From Anaerobutyricum hallii DSM 3353 (GTDB lineage Bacteria > Bacillota > Clostridia > Lachnospirales > Lachnospiraceae), in assembly GCF_000173975.1 (NCBI RefSeq), contig NZ_ACEP01000090.1:1-42935 (forward strand): a stretch of DNA of 42,935 nt, read 5' to 3'. The notes under the pieces were generated by a model that did not search any database, was not told the DNA's origin, and saw only the letters and a list, made by a program, of their open reading frames with translations. Position 1 is the first letter of the stretch, and each line of letters starts with the position of its first letter. The position numbers and the translations under genes are program-made. Of this stretch, positions 8,070 to 16,220 are shown piece by piece.

Positions 8070-8939
8070 ATGGCATTAGTATCAGCAAAAGAGATGCTTC
8101 AGAAAGCAAAAGCAGGACATTATGCAGTAGGACAGTTCAACATCAACAACCTTGAGTGGACAAAAGCAATCCTGTTAACAGCAGAAGAATGTAAATCCCC
8201 AGTTATTTTAGGTGTATCCGAAGGTGCGGGCAAATATATGACAGGATACAAAACTGTTGTAGGTATGGTAAACGGAATGTTAGAAGAGTTAAACATTACA
8301 GTACCAGTAGCACTTCATCTTGACCACGGTTCATATGAAGGAGCTAAGAAGTGTATCGAAGCTGGATTCTCCAGCATCATGTTTGATGGTTCTCATCTTC
8401 CATTCGAAGAGAACGTTGAAAAGACAAAAGAATTAGTAGCAATCTGTAACGAAAAAGGAATGTCTATCGAAGCAGAAGTTGGTTCTATCGGTGGAGAAGA
8501 AGATGGCGTTGTAGGAATGGGCGAATGTGCAGATCCTCAGGAATGTAAAGCTATCGCTGATCTTGGTGTAACAATGTTAGCAGCAGGTATCGGTAACATC
8601 CACGGAAAATACCCAGAAAACTGGGCTGGATTACAGTTCGACGTATTAGATGACATCCAGAAATTAACTGGAGAAATGCCTCTCGTATTACACGGTGGTA
8701 CAGGAATCCCAGAAGATATGATTAAAAAAGCTATTTCCCTTGGCGTTTCTAAGATTAACGTAAACACAGAATGCCAGATTTCTTTCGCAGAAGCTACACG
8801 TAAATATATCGAAGCAGGCAAAGACTTAGAAGGAAAAGGATTTGACCCTCGTAAGTTATTAGCTCCTGGTGCAGAAGCAATCAAAGCTACTGTAAAAGAA
8901 AAGATGGAAATCTTCGGTTCTATCGGAAAAGCTGAATAA
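8070..8939 (+). CDS. fba: Class II fructose-1,6-bisphosphate aldolase
   Basis: This zinc-dependent glycolytic enzyme cleaves fructose 1,6-bisphosphate into glyceraldehyde 3-phosphate and dihydroxyacetone phosphate. I start it at the ATG at 8070 (289 aa, MALVSAKEMLQKAKAG), behind TATGGAGGTTAATAATT. An in-frame ATG at 8010 lies inside the leader hairpins and has no ribosome binding site. Family marks are VGQFNINNLEW near the N-terminus, the catalytic and zinc region ALHLDHGSYE (about 79-88), the EAEVGSIGGEEDG loop, the zinc ligands in AAGIGNIHGKY and VLHGGTGIP, and KINVNTECQ near the C-terminus. Codon use looks optimised, as expected for an abundant protein. Confidence 0.96.
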   Translation: MALVSAKEMLQKAKAGHYAVGQFNINNLEWTKAILLTAEECKSPVILGVSEGAGKYMTGYKTVVGMVNGMLEELNITVPVALHLDHGSYEGAKKCIEAGFSSIMFDGSHLPFEENVEKTKELVAICNEKGMSIEAEVGSIGGEEDGVVGMGECADPQECKAIADLGVTMLAAGIGNIHGKYPENWAGLQFDVLDDIQKLTGEMPLVLHGGTGIPEDMIKKAISLGVSKINVNTECQISFAEATRKYIEAGKDLEGKGFDPRKLLAPGAEAIKATVKEKMEIFGSIGKAE

Positions 8940-8995
8940 TTATAGAATGTAATTGAGCTACTATAGAAATTATGGTAGTAACTATACTTCAAAAG

Positions 8996-9091
8996 AAAAA
9001 GGACTCTACCGATGGCGTGGTATCGTTTTTGGAAGATATACGGATATATCTTTCTTTATTCTACTACGTTTGTGAGGTAGAGTTCTTTTTT
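8996..9091 (+). terminator. Branched terminator after fba
   Basis: The closing stem pairs AAAAAGGACTCTACC (8996-9010) with GGTAGAGTTCTTTTT (9076-9090) and ends in a T run to 9091. Inside it are a short GAT/ATC stem (9011-9024) and a perfect 8-bp hairpin AAGATATA-CGGA-TATATCTT (9033-9052). The 65-nt interior makes it much larger than a normal intrinsic terminator. Confidence 0.6.
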
Positions 9092-9282
9092 GTTTAGAAT
9101 ATTTCATTAAGAATAAATTATAAGTATTGTTGAATATGGGACAATATGGAAATATAATGTTTATGGTATCTTCATTCTCGTCAGGGAAAATAATAAATTG
9201 ATATTAGAAAAGTTCTTTATTATTTAAAAGGAGTTAACTATTAAAATTGACAGCTCTTTAAGAAATATATACTGTATTATTT
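9092..9282. other. AT-rich spacer without recognised features
   Basis: No gene, repeat or known RNA is seen. A purine-rich AAAAGGAG near 9227-9234 is followed by stop-laden sequence. Confidence 0.4.
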
Positions 9283-9453
9283 ATGAGGAGAGATAAAGAT
9301 GTGGCAATGGCTTTTCATGTAGAGTATAGTGAAAATAAGATTGATTAAAGACAAATTCTGTACAAGGAGAATTGCTGGTTAAAAAACTTGGAAGTCTTTG
9401 AGCAGTATAAAATGTATTACGGAGAATTTTCTGATAGAATAGAAGAAAGGTAA
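9283..9453 (+). pseudogene. Small ORF interrupted by an in-frame TAA
   Basis: From the ATG at 9283 the frame reads MRRDKDVAMAFHVEYSENKID, meets a TAA at 9346-9348, then continues open for 34 codons (RQILYKENCWLKNLEVFEQY, then KMYYGEFSDRIEER) to a TAA at 9451. The residue make-up on both sides looks protein-like and soluble, and the second part ends 3 bp before the next start codon, providing its GAAAGG ribosome binding site. This suggests one ~56-codon gene broken by a single nonsense change and formerly coupled to the downstream gene. Two separate tiny peptides, or chance, are the alternatives. I do not recognise the family. Confidence 0.4.
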
Positions 9454-9456
9454 GAA

Positions 9457-9978
9457 ATGACTAATTTAAATAATGATTTTATGGAATCTTATAAACATCT
9501 GGATAAAATATGTAAAGAAATTTTTAATAGTGAGAAAGGTGTTACTACATATATAGATACGATGAAAGAAGTAAATGATGGAAATAGATATGTCCCTTTA
9601 TGGAATAAAACGCTATATAAGTTAAAACATTATAGACATATTAGAAATAATTATGTACATGAGGTTGGAACATCACAATATGATATTTGTACAAGAGACG
9701 ATATAGAGTGGTTAAATAATTTTTATAAAGAAATTATGAAAACTACAGACCCTTTGGCTCGGTACAGGAGAGAAAAGAGTTCATATAAAGCTGTCGAGGA
9801 TGTTAAATATATCAGATATACGGAAGGAGGAGAAGGGGAGCAACTACAATATCAGAATGTAAACTCTAAGAGCGATGATGGTGAAGGTTTACGACTTTTA
9901 AACATTATTTTAAAGTTTCTTATAATAATGGGAATCAATTTAGCTGTGGTTTTGTTTATAATGCTTATGATAAGTTAA
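9457..9978 (+). CDS. Membrane-anchored protein with a HEPN-like R-x4-H motif (DUF6548-like)
   Basis: The 173-aa product has three parts: an N-terminal helical domain (about 1-105), a charged linker (about 106-140) and a single C-terminal membrane helix (about 147-170, LNIILKFLIIMGINLAVVLF), so the domain would face the cytosol. Within the domain, RHIRNNYVHEVG gives R63-N-x3-H68, the R-x4-6-H pattern of HEPN ribonucleases, with the common N after R. The layout of the helical domain resembles what I remember as DUF6548 in Lachnospiraceae. That name is from memory. Ribonuclease activity is only a possibility. The ATG follows a GAAAGG site within the end of the interrupted ORF upstream. It is convergent with malQ. 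Confidence 0.7.
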   Translation: MTNLNNDFMESYKHLDKICKEIFNSEKGVTTYIDTMKEVNDGNRYVPLWNKTLYKLKHYRHIRNNYVHEVGTSQYDICTRDDIEWLNNFYKEIMKTTDPLARYRREKSSYKAVEDVKYIRYTEGGEGEQLQYQNVNSKSDDGEGLRLLNIILKFLIIMGINLAVVLFIMLMIS

Positions 9979-10073
9979 TGGAAGATAAAACTAAATTTGA
10001 TTCTTCAATTTAGCAATAGAAAAAAACTGTGTAAAATAAAAAAATTTTATTTAAAGAATTGATGAAAAAACAG

Positions 10074-10135
10074 AAAAATAAAAGTATAAGTTAGAGACTG
10101 CTGGTACAGATTCTACCTTATACTTTTTATTTTTC
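10074..10135. terminator. Bidirectional terminator between the HEPN-like gene and malQ
   Basis: AAAAATAAAAGTATAAG (10074-10090) pairs with the CTTATACTTTTTATTTTT arm starting at 10117, with an inner TAGA/TCTA pair. Runs of A on the left and T on the right serve both converging transcripts. Confidence 0.75.
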
Positions 10136-10155
10136 GTCTGTTTTCTTCAATTCAA

Positions 10156-11637
10156 TTAATTCAGTCGATCATATATTTTGGTTTCTTCATAGAGCCAGTC
10201 TGCCAGTTCATTATTATAATCTCCCGGCAGGCATCGCCATGTCCAGTTTCCGCCCAGCGTAGAAGGTGTATTCATCCTGCCTTCCACTCCAAGTCCAAGA
10301 AAATCCTGCATCTGCATAATCGCAGTATTGGCAACACTTGCCCAGGCACAACGCATCATACCAATATGATAACCTTCTTCTTTTGTAAGACGGAGGTAAC
10401 GAATAGCATTGTTTTGGAATTCTTCCGGAGCGGTTTCAAACCAGCCAAGAATGGTATCATTATCGTGTGTTCCTGTGTATACAACGCAATTATTTGGATA
10501 ACAGTGTGGAAGATAACCAGAACCAGTATCTCTGCTGTCAAAGGCAAATTCGAGGACTTTCATTCCTGGAAATCCAGTAGATGCCAAAAGCTGTTTTACG
10601 GAGTCTGTTAAGAATCCGAGATCTTCTGCAATGATAGGAAGTTTACCAAGTTTGTTCTCAATCGTAGTGAATAAATCCATGCCAGGACCTGGTTTCCAAT
10701 ATCCATTTTTGGCGGTGGAATCACCGTATGGAATGGCATAGTATTCATCAAATCCGCGGAAGTGGTCGATGCGGATCACATCGTAGATTTTTGACTGGTA
10801 AGCAATGCGGTTTACCCACCATTGATATCCAGTTTCTTTCATGTAGTCCCAGTTGAAAAGAGGGTTGCCCCAAAGCTGGCCGTCAGCGGAAAATCCGTCG
10901 GGTGGGCATCCGGCAACTTCGATTGGACAAAGGTTTTCATCAAGCTGGAATTCTTCCGGGTGTGCCCAAACGTCAGCACTGTCGTAAGAAACATAAATAG
11001 GAAGATCACCAATAATTTTTATATTATTTTCTTCTGCATATGCTTTTAATTTGTCCCATTGATAGAAAAACAAAAACTGAACCTTTTTCCAGAACAGGAT
11101 TTCATCGGTAAGTTCCTGGCGGATGGCTTCCAGAGAATCTTTTTCTCTTTTCTGGAGAGTTTCCGGCCACTCCTGCCAGGATTGACCGCCGTAGTAATCT
11201 TTAATCGACATATACAATGCATAATCATTTAACCAGACGTTCTGTTCTTTACAGAAAGTCTGAAAACGTTCAGAAAGTACCCCGGATATGCGGGAACATG
11301 CTATTCTTAAGATAGAAAATTTATGGCTGTAGAGCAGGCTGTAATCTACTCTTGCTGGATTATCACCCCAGGAAATAGAAGCATATTCTTCTTCCTGTAA
11401 TAGTCCTTCTTTTTTTAAGTCATCAAAGTCAATCATATATGGATTGCCGGCATAGGAGGAGAAGGACTGGTAAGGGGAATCCCCATATCCTGTTGGACAT
11501 ATCGGAAGTATCTGCCAGTATGTCTGTCCGGCACGATGTAAAAATTGTATAAAATCACGCGCACACTGTCCCAGTGTTCCAACCCCGTAAGGAGAAGGGA
11601 GGGAAGTGATTGGCATTAATATTCCTGCGGTTCTCAT
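10156..11637 (-). CDS. malQ: 4-alpha-glucanotransferase (amylomaltase), GH77
   Basis: This cytosolic enzyme transfers alpha-1,4-glucan segments between maltodextrins and releases glucose. Length 493 aa is typical of the bacterial GH77 enzyme. The start region RTAGILMPITSLPSPYGVG is the family's opening signature. The catalytic regions are visible as VIRIDHFRGFDEYYAIP (nucleophile Asp), IIAEDLGFL (acid/base Glu) and YTGTHDNDTILGW (third carboxylate). The ATG follows CGGGAGGTCTCTT, a strong ribosome binding site. It is the last gene of the binding-protein/permease/LacI cluster, 117 bp after the regulator, so imported oligosaccharides are probably malto-oligosaccharides. It shares a bidirectional terminator with the gene opposite. 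Confidence 0.95.
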   Translation of the reverse strand: MRTAGILMPITSLPSPYGVGTLGQCARDFIQFLHRAGQTYWQILPICPTGYGDSPYQSFSSYAGNPYMIDFDDLKKEGLLQEEEYASISWGDNPARVDYSLLYSHKFSILRIACSRISGVLSERFQTFCKEQNVWLNDYALYMSIKDYYGGQSWQEWPETLQKREKDSLEAIRQELTDEILFWKKVQFLFFYQWDKLKAYAEENNIKIIGDLPIYVSYDSADVWAHPEEFQLDENLCPIEVAGCPPDGFSADGQLWGNPLFNWDYMKETGYQWWVNRIAYQSKIYDVIRIDHFRGFDEYYAIPYGDSTAKNGYWKPGPGMDLFTTIENKLGKLPIIAEDLGFLTDSVKQLLASTGFPGMKVLEFAFDSRDTGSGYLPHCYPNNCVVYTGTHDNDTILGWFETAPEEFQNNAIRYLRLTKEEGYHIGMMRCAWASVANTAIMQMQDFLGLGVEGRMNTPSTLGGNWTWRCLPGDYNNELADWLYEETKIYDRLN

Positions 11638-11754
11638 AAGAGACCTCCCGTTTTGTTTATATTTTTATTGTAATGTTAAACATAGTGCTACACTATCTTT
11701 TATTGTTTTATGAAATTGCTATAGTGTTCTGTCTTTTGAATTGGAAAATAATAT

Positions 11755-12771
11755 TTATTTATCTCCGTTCAATTCCATAACACTTTCACCTTCAATCAAA
11801 TGAAATGGTGTTGTTTTATGTGTTGCATGATAAGGATAATTAATTCGCTGCAGCATCAGGTCAACTCCCTTTTTAGCGAGCTGTGTTGTGTCCTGTTGTA
11901 CAGTTGTAAGGCGGGGTACGCAGTATCTGGAAAGTGCGATACCATCATATCCAACGATGGAAATGTCTTCTGGTACTCTTTTTCCCATGTCATAGATTGC
12001 ACGCATTGTTCCAAGGGCAATTAGATCACTCATTGCAAAAATAGCAGTGATAGCAGTATTACGGTTTAAAAGCCGCATAGCTGCCTGATAGCCCTCTTCC
12101 ATGGAGAAGCGGCAAGGCTCATATTGCAGTCGCTGGTTAAATGAAAGTTTGCTGTTTTTAAATCCCCATTTTGCACCGGTAAATCTGCGGAAACTGATTT
12201 CTGTTTCGGTCAGATTACCGCCGACCACACCAATAGAGGTATGTCCCTTTTTAGCAAGATACTCAATGACGGACTGGGCAGCTTGTTCATCACAGGTTGT
12301 CACAGAAGAAAGATTGTCAAAGTCCAGATCACTGCTGTTGTTGGTCAATAAAAGGCAGGGGATGTGGATGTGTGCAAAATCTTCTTTAAAATATTCTAAG
12401 TTACCACCTAAGAAAACGATTCCCTTTGGGTTGCGGTCGCGGCAAAGCTGGATCGCATAGTTTACTTCATTGGCGTCTTCATCTATATAATAGGTAGAAA
12501 CATTTTCTCCATTCTTTAAGAAGAGAGACTGCATCTGTTCTACAATGTCAGCAAATAGCAGGTTAGAAGTTCCTTTTACAATAAGAATCACAGAGGAACT
12601 GGACTGCATTTTCAGATGTCGGGCATTACTGTTTGGCTGGAAATTATTTTCTTCAATCACGCTCAATATTTTCTTTCTGGCCTTTTCGCTGACATCTGGG
12701 TGATTATTTAAAACCCGGGATACGGTTCCAATACCGTATCCCGATAAACGAGCAATATCTTTGATTGTCAT
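11755..12771 (-). CDS. LacI/GalR-family transcriptional regulator of the oligosaccharide locus
   Basis: The N-terminal helix-turn-helix (MTIKDIARLSGYGIGTVSRV then LNNHPDVSEKARKKI, residues 1-40) and hinge (NFQPNSNARHLKM) are classic LacI. The rest is a periplasmic-binding-protein-like effector domain (SVILIVKGTSN, GHTSIGVVGG, DISIVGYDG). I start it at 12771 (338 aa): the GGAAGG site is 8 bases from this ATG but only 2 from the ATG at 12777. It lies between the permease genes and malQ in the same orientation, so it most likely controls this operon in response to a malto-oligosaccharide. The palindrome GGAAATGTTTCC (16015-16026), just downstream of the operon promoter, is its likely operator. 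Confidence 0.9.
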   Translation of the reverse strand: MTIKDIARLSGYGIGTVSRVLNNHPDVSEKARKKILSVIEENNFQPNSNARHLKMQSSSSVILIVKGTSNLLFADIVEQMQSLFLKNGENVSTYYIDEDANEVNYAIQLCRDRNPKGIVFLGGNLEYFKEDFAHIHIPCLLLTNNSSDLDFDNLSSVTTCDEQAAQSVIEYLAKKGHTSIGVVGGNLTETEISFRRFTGAKWGFKNSKLSFNQRLQYEPCRFSMEEGYQAAMRLLNRNTAITAIFAMSDLIALGTMRAIYDMGKRVPEDISIVGYDGIALSRYCVPRLTTVQQDTTQLAKKGVDLMLQRINYPYHATHKTTPFHLIEGESVMELNGDK

Positions 12772-12806
12772 ACGCATTACCTTCCAAATAAATGATATGT
12801 AATATA

Positions 12807-13640
12807 TTACCCTTTAACTGCTCCGGCCGCAACACCTTTAATAATATATTTCTGGCAGCTTAAGTAGAATACAATAACAGGGATAACTGCCATAATCAGG
12901 CATGCCATGATGGCACCCATATCTACTCGTCCATAACTTCCCTTCATGTACTGGATGATGATGGAGATGGTTTTGTATTTCTTAATATCAAGAATCAGGT
13001 ATGGAAGAAGGAAGTCGTTCCAGATCCACATTGCTTCAAGAATACCTACAGAAATATAAGTTGGTTTCATAATTGGAAGGACAACAGAGAAGAAAGTACG
13101 GATAGGATTACATCCGTCAATCATAGCTGCTTCCTCGATTTCAACAGGGATAGACTTTACAAAGCCGCAGAACATAAATACGGCAAGTCCGGCACCAAAC
13201 CCCAGATAAACAATAATGAGTCCCCATGGAGTATTTAATCCAAGTGTATCAGCAGTTCCTGATAAAGTGAACATAACCATCTGGAAAGGAATTACCATGG
13301 AAAATACGCATAAAAGGTAAATTAATTTTGTAATCTTGTTTTGTACGCGGGTAATGTACCATGCACACATGGAACAGCATACGAGGATAACGATAACAGA
13401 GAGAACGGTAATAAATACGGTCCAGCCTACTGCTTTGATAAAGTCGTATTTTGAGATACTGGTTAAATAGTTCTCAAGACCTACATAACTTTTTTCATTT
13501 GGAAGTTTAAATGGCTCTAAACTGATGAATGCTTTCTTTTTAAAGGAGTTCATCAAAACGATTAAAATTGGTGAGACAAATAATATGGAAATAAGGGTAA
13601 AAAATATAGTTGCAAAAATACCACTTGTTTTATTTTTCAT
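12807..13640 (-). CDS. Carbohydrate ABC transporter permease (MalG/MsmG type)
   Basis: This is one of two inner-membrane subunits of a CUT1-family sugar importer. It has 277 aa with six predicted membrane segments, the first at about 12-32. The cytoplasmic EAA loop that docks the ATPase is clear: EIEEAAMIDGCNPIRTFFSV then VLPIMKP (about 180-206). Its ATG overlaps the stop of the partner permease (ATAATG, 1-bp overlap) and is preceded by AAGGAGGTACAGC, so translation is coupled. The expected ATPase, MsmK, is encoded divergently at 16429. Confidence 0.93.
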   Translation of the reverse strand: MKNKTSGIFATIFFTLISILFVSPILIVLMNSFKKKAFISLEPFKLPNEKSYVGLENYLTSISKYDFIKAVGWTVFITVLSVIVILVCCSMCAWYITRVQNKITKLIYLLCVFSMVIPFQMVMFTLSGTADTLGLNTPWGLIIVYLGFGAGLAVFMFCGFVKSIPVEIEEAAMIDGCNPIRTFFSVVLPIMKPTYISVGILEAMWIWNDFLLPYLILDIKKYKTISIIIQYMKGSYGRVDMGAIMACLIMAVIPVIVFYLSCQKYIIKGVAAGAVKG

Positions 13641-14482
13641 TATTGCTGTACCTCCTTGCTCTTAGTAGCATAAAGCTGAATCATACCGATAGCGACAACG
13701 ATGATAAAGAAGATAACCGCTTTTGCCTGACCGACACCTTCATATCCGACACGGCCGTAGAAGGTATCGTAAATATTCAGTGCCATCATTTCTGTCTGAT
13801 GCATCGGTTCACCGCCTGTCAGGGACAGGTTCTGGTCAAAGAGTTTAAATGAGTTTGTAATTGTTAAAAATGTACAGATTGTAATAGAAGGCATCATGTT
13901 TGGAATCGTAACATGAATGAGACGCTGCCATTTATTTGCTCCGTCAATCATGGCAGCCTCATTTAAGGAGCCTGGGATTGCCTGAAGTCCGGCGATGTAA
14001 ACAATCATCATGTAACCAATCTGCTGCCAGCATATTAAAATGACAAGACCCCAGAAACCAAGCTTTGCACTTAATTTCAGTGCCAGGTCAAATTTTTCAA
14101 AAATACCATCAAAGATTAACTGCCAGATATAACCGAGTACGATACCACCGATTAAGTTAGGCATAAAGAATATAGTACGGAAAATGTTTGTGCCTTTGAT
14201 TTTCTGTGTCAGTGCAAGTGCGATAGCAAAGGCAAGAACGTTGATTAAAACTAAAGTTACAACAGCAAAAACTGCTGTAAAGCCAAATGCATGAGTAAAT
14301 GTATTGTCTTTAAATGCTTCTACATAATTAGATAAGCCCACGAAAGAGGCATCTCTGATTGTAGTAAATTTGCAAAATGATAAGTAAATACCTTCGATGA
14401 AAGGAACGATGAAGCCGATGATAAATGCTGCGAATGTAGGAAGTACAAAAATCGGCCAGTATTTTTTAATGGACTTTTCCAT
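13640..14482 (-). CDS. Carbohydrate ABC transporter permease (MalF/MsmF type)
   Basis: This is the second membrane subunit of the CUT1 importer: 280 aa, six membrane segments, N-terminal KKYWPIFVLPTFAAFIIGF, and the EAA loop SLNEAAMIDGANKWQRLIHV (about 180-200). It lacks the extra N-terminal helices of enteric MalF, as is usual in Gram-positive CUT1 systems. The ribosome binding site AAGGAGG is about 11 bases before the ATG and directly behind the T tract of an attenuator-like hairpin (14501-14536), which should lower its expression relative to the binding protein upstream. Confidence 0.93.
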   Translation of the reverse strand: MEKSIKKYWPIFVLPTFAAFIIGFIVPFIEGIYLSFCKFTTIRDASFVGLSNYVEAFKDNTFTHAFGFTAVFAVVTLVLINVLAFAIALALTQKIKGTNIFRTIFFMPNLIGGIVLGYIWQLIFDGIFEKFDLALKLSAKLGFWGLVILICWQQIGYMMIVYIAGLQAIPGSLNEAAMIDGANKWQRLIHVTIPNMMPSITICTFLTITNSFKLFDQNLSLTGGEPMHQTEMMALNIYDTFYGRVGYEGVGQAKAVIFFIIVVAIGMIQLYATKSKEVQQ

Positions 14483-14500
14483 AGTAGCAATAGCCTCCTT

Positions 14501-14536
14501 AAAAAATACAGGGAGGACGGTATGTCCACCCTGTAT
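14501..14536 (-). terminator. Attenuator between binding-protein and permease genes
   Basis: On the minus strand ATACAGGG and CCCTGTAT (14529-14536 with 14506-14513) form an 8-bp stem with an inner GGAC/GTCC pairing, followed at once by six T (14501-14506) and then the AAGGAGG site of the permease. A leaky intrinsic terminator here would give more binding protein than permease, a common arrangement in ABC import operons. Confidence 0.7.
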
Positions 14537-14615
14537 CTGAGATATGTTTATAAGTTTTTGTTTTAATTTGTTTCGAACTGTTTCAAATAGAGGAGTTTAA
14601 ACTTGTTATAAAAAG

Positions 14616-15935
14616 TTATTTTGTAGCGGCAGCGGCTTCTTTAGCCCATCCGTCAACAAATGCATTCTGTACTAACTTCCAGTTTGCGTCTGTCTGATCT
14701 GCTGCATAAGTAGTAAGTGCAGAACCTAAGTCGTTCTTCCACTGTTCAGATGGCATTGTGGAGAATGTCCAGTCTACAGGAGTATAACCTTTTTCCATGT
14801 AGTCGTTTGCGATGTTAACCAGTGGGTTTTCAGATTTTAAGTTGTTTTTGAAAGGAATAACGAATCCCATTCCGTCTGCGCTGCACATCATCTTTGTACC
14901 TTCTTCAGAAGTTACGCACCAGTTTATGAAATCAAGTGTTGCCTGAATATCTTCTTTGCTTGCATTTTTATTTACACACCAGTAATTCTCTGTACCAGTA
15001 CAAAGTCCCTGTTTCTCTTCGCCAGGAGCACCAATATAAATAGGAAGCATTCCAAGATTATCATTTCCGATATCAGCGATATCACCATATGCCCATGTAC
15101 CATTCTGATAGAATACAGCCTGCTCTGTTGTGAATTCAGCTACAGCGTCATCACCAGTCTTCTTGCTTAACTGTTTTGCATCACATGTTCCATTGTTGAT
15201 GTATAAATCCCAGATGTTACGGTAGTTATCAAGATAAGTACCTTTGATTGCTTTTGTATCTGTGATTCCGTCTTTCTGGTATTCATAGTAAATAGGAAGG
15301 TTTGCAAGATGTGTTTTAAATCTCCAGTCAGAAGAACCGTCCATACCAGCGGAAGTAAATGCGGAGAATCCTAATTCATCTTTTCTCTTTGTGATATCTT
15401 CAGCAACTTTCTTTAAATCTGCGAAAGATTTGATATCATTCTGTGTGTAACCAGCTTTTTTAAGAAGTGCTTTGTTGTAGATTAAACCGTAAGTTTCTGT
15501 ACAGTAACCAACACCTGCGATTTCATCGCCGTTCTTTAATTCAAACTTATCACTTGTAAGTTCATTTAAAATATCAGAACCTGTTAAATCGTAGCAGTAA
15601 TCTTTCCATGAAGCAAGACCTACAGGACCGTTAACCTGGAAAAGAGTAGGAGCTTCGGATTTACCCATCTCACTCTTTAAAGTAGTTTCGTACTGGTTTG
15701 CTGCTGCTGTTACTACTGTAACTGGAACACCAGTTTCGTCTGTGTATTCTTTTGCAAGTTCCTGCCACTGTTCATCTGCTTCTGGTTTGAAGTTAAGATA
15801 GTAAACAGAACCTTTGGATGAGTCCTTATCAGAAGATGCTTTCTTATCGGAACTTCCGCCGCCACATCCGGTGAGCATGGAACAAGCCATGATTGTTGCT
15901 AAGCCTGCTGCAAGTAATCGTTTCATTTTTCTCAT
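14616..15935 (-). CDS. Extracellular sugar-binding lipoprotein (MalE/MsmE type)
   Basis: This 439-aa family 1 solute-binding protein delivers oligosaccharide to the permeases. The signal sequence has a basic start (MRKMKRLL), a hydrophobic core and the lipobox LTGC with Cys24, so the mature protein is lipid-anchored on the outer face. A Gly/Ser/Lys-rich linker (GGGSSDKKASSDKDSSKG) precedes the binding domain. FSAFTSAGMDG, QNGTWAYGDI and TGTENYWCVNKNASKED are typical SBP_bac_1 segments. The start at 15935 has AAGGAGG 10 bases upstream. An ATG four codons in is a weaker alternative. It is the first gene of the operon, behind a good promoter and a likely LacI operator. Confidence 0.94.
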   Translation of the reverse strand: MRKMKRLLAAGLATIMACSMLTGCGGGSSDKKASSDKDSSKGSVYYLNFKPEADEQWQELAKEYTDETGVPVTVVTAAANQYETTLKSEMGKSEAPTLFQVNGPVGLASWKDYCYDLTGSDILNELTSDKFELKNGDEIAGVGYCTETYGLIYNKALLKKAGYTQNDIKSFADLKKVAEDITKRKDELGFSAFTSAGMDGSSDWRFKTHLANLPIYYEYQKDGITDTKAIKGTYLDNYRNIWDLYINNGTCDAKQLSKKTGDDAVAEFTTEQAVFYQNGTWAYGDIADIGNDNLGMLPIYIGAPGEEKQGLCTGTENYWCVNKNASKEDIQATLDFINWCVTSEEGTKMMCSADGMGFVIPFKNNLKSENPLVNIANDYMEKGYTPVDWTFSTMPSEQWKNDLGSALTTYAADQTDANWKLVQNAFVDGWAKEAAAATK

Positions 15936-16014
15936 AATAATGAATCCTCCTTTTTAAATATCCTTGCGTGTCTTGCGACTTAAGAGTATGTAACTATGTA
16001 CTGGAACCGTTTTC

Positions 16015-16026
16015 GGAAATGTTTCC
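16015..16026. promoter_or_regulatory. Candidate LacI-type operator
   Basis: GGAAATGTTTCC is a perfect 5-2-5 palindrome, nested in a wider one bounded by CTGGAA and TTCCAG (16001-16028). It sits about 18 bp downstream of the -10 box of the binding-protein operon, where a repressor would block transcription. The LacI-family gene in this operon is the obvious ligand. Confidence 0.6.
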
Positions 16027-16043
16027 AGTCGCTTGATAAGCAT

Positions 16044-16073
16044 ATTATATAACTTATATGAGTAGAATTACAA
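16044..16073 (-). promoter_or_regulatory. Promoter of the binding-protein/permease/LacI/malQ operon
   Basis: On the minus strand TTGTAA (16068-16073) and TATAAT (16044-16049) are separated by 18 bp. It directs a leader of about 100 nt containing the palindromic operator. Confidence 0.75.
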
Positions 16074-16185
16074 GTATTTTTTGTCGAATAGAAAAAAATT
16101 GTTAAAAGTGATTGAAAAACATAACAAAAATTATACATATTGAACAAAGAACTTGACTGCAAAATGAATTTTTTTTAAAAGGGTA

Positions 16186-16214
16186 TGGACAAACTAAAAA
16201 AAGTAGTGTATACT
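16186..16214 (+). promoter_or_regulatory. msmK promoter
   Basis: The -35 box TGGACA (16186-16191) and -10 box TATACT (16209-16214) are separated by 17 bp. The resulting untranslated leader is about 210 nt, unusually long. Confidence 0.7.
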
Positions 16215-16220
16215 CAGCCT

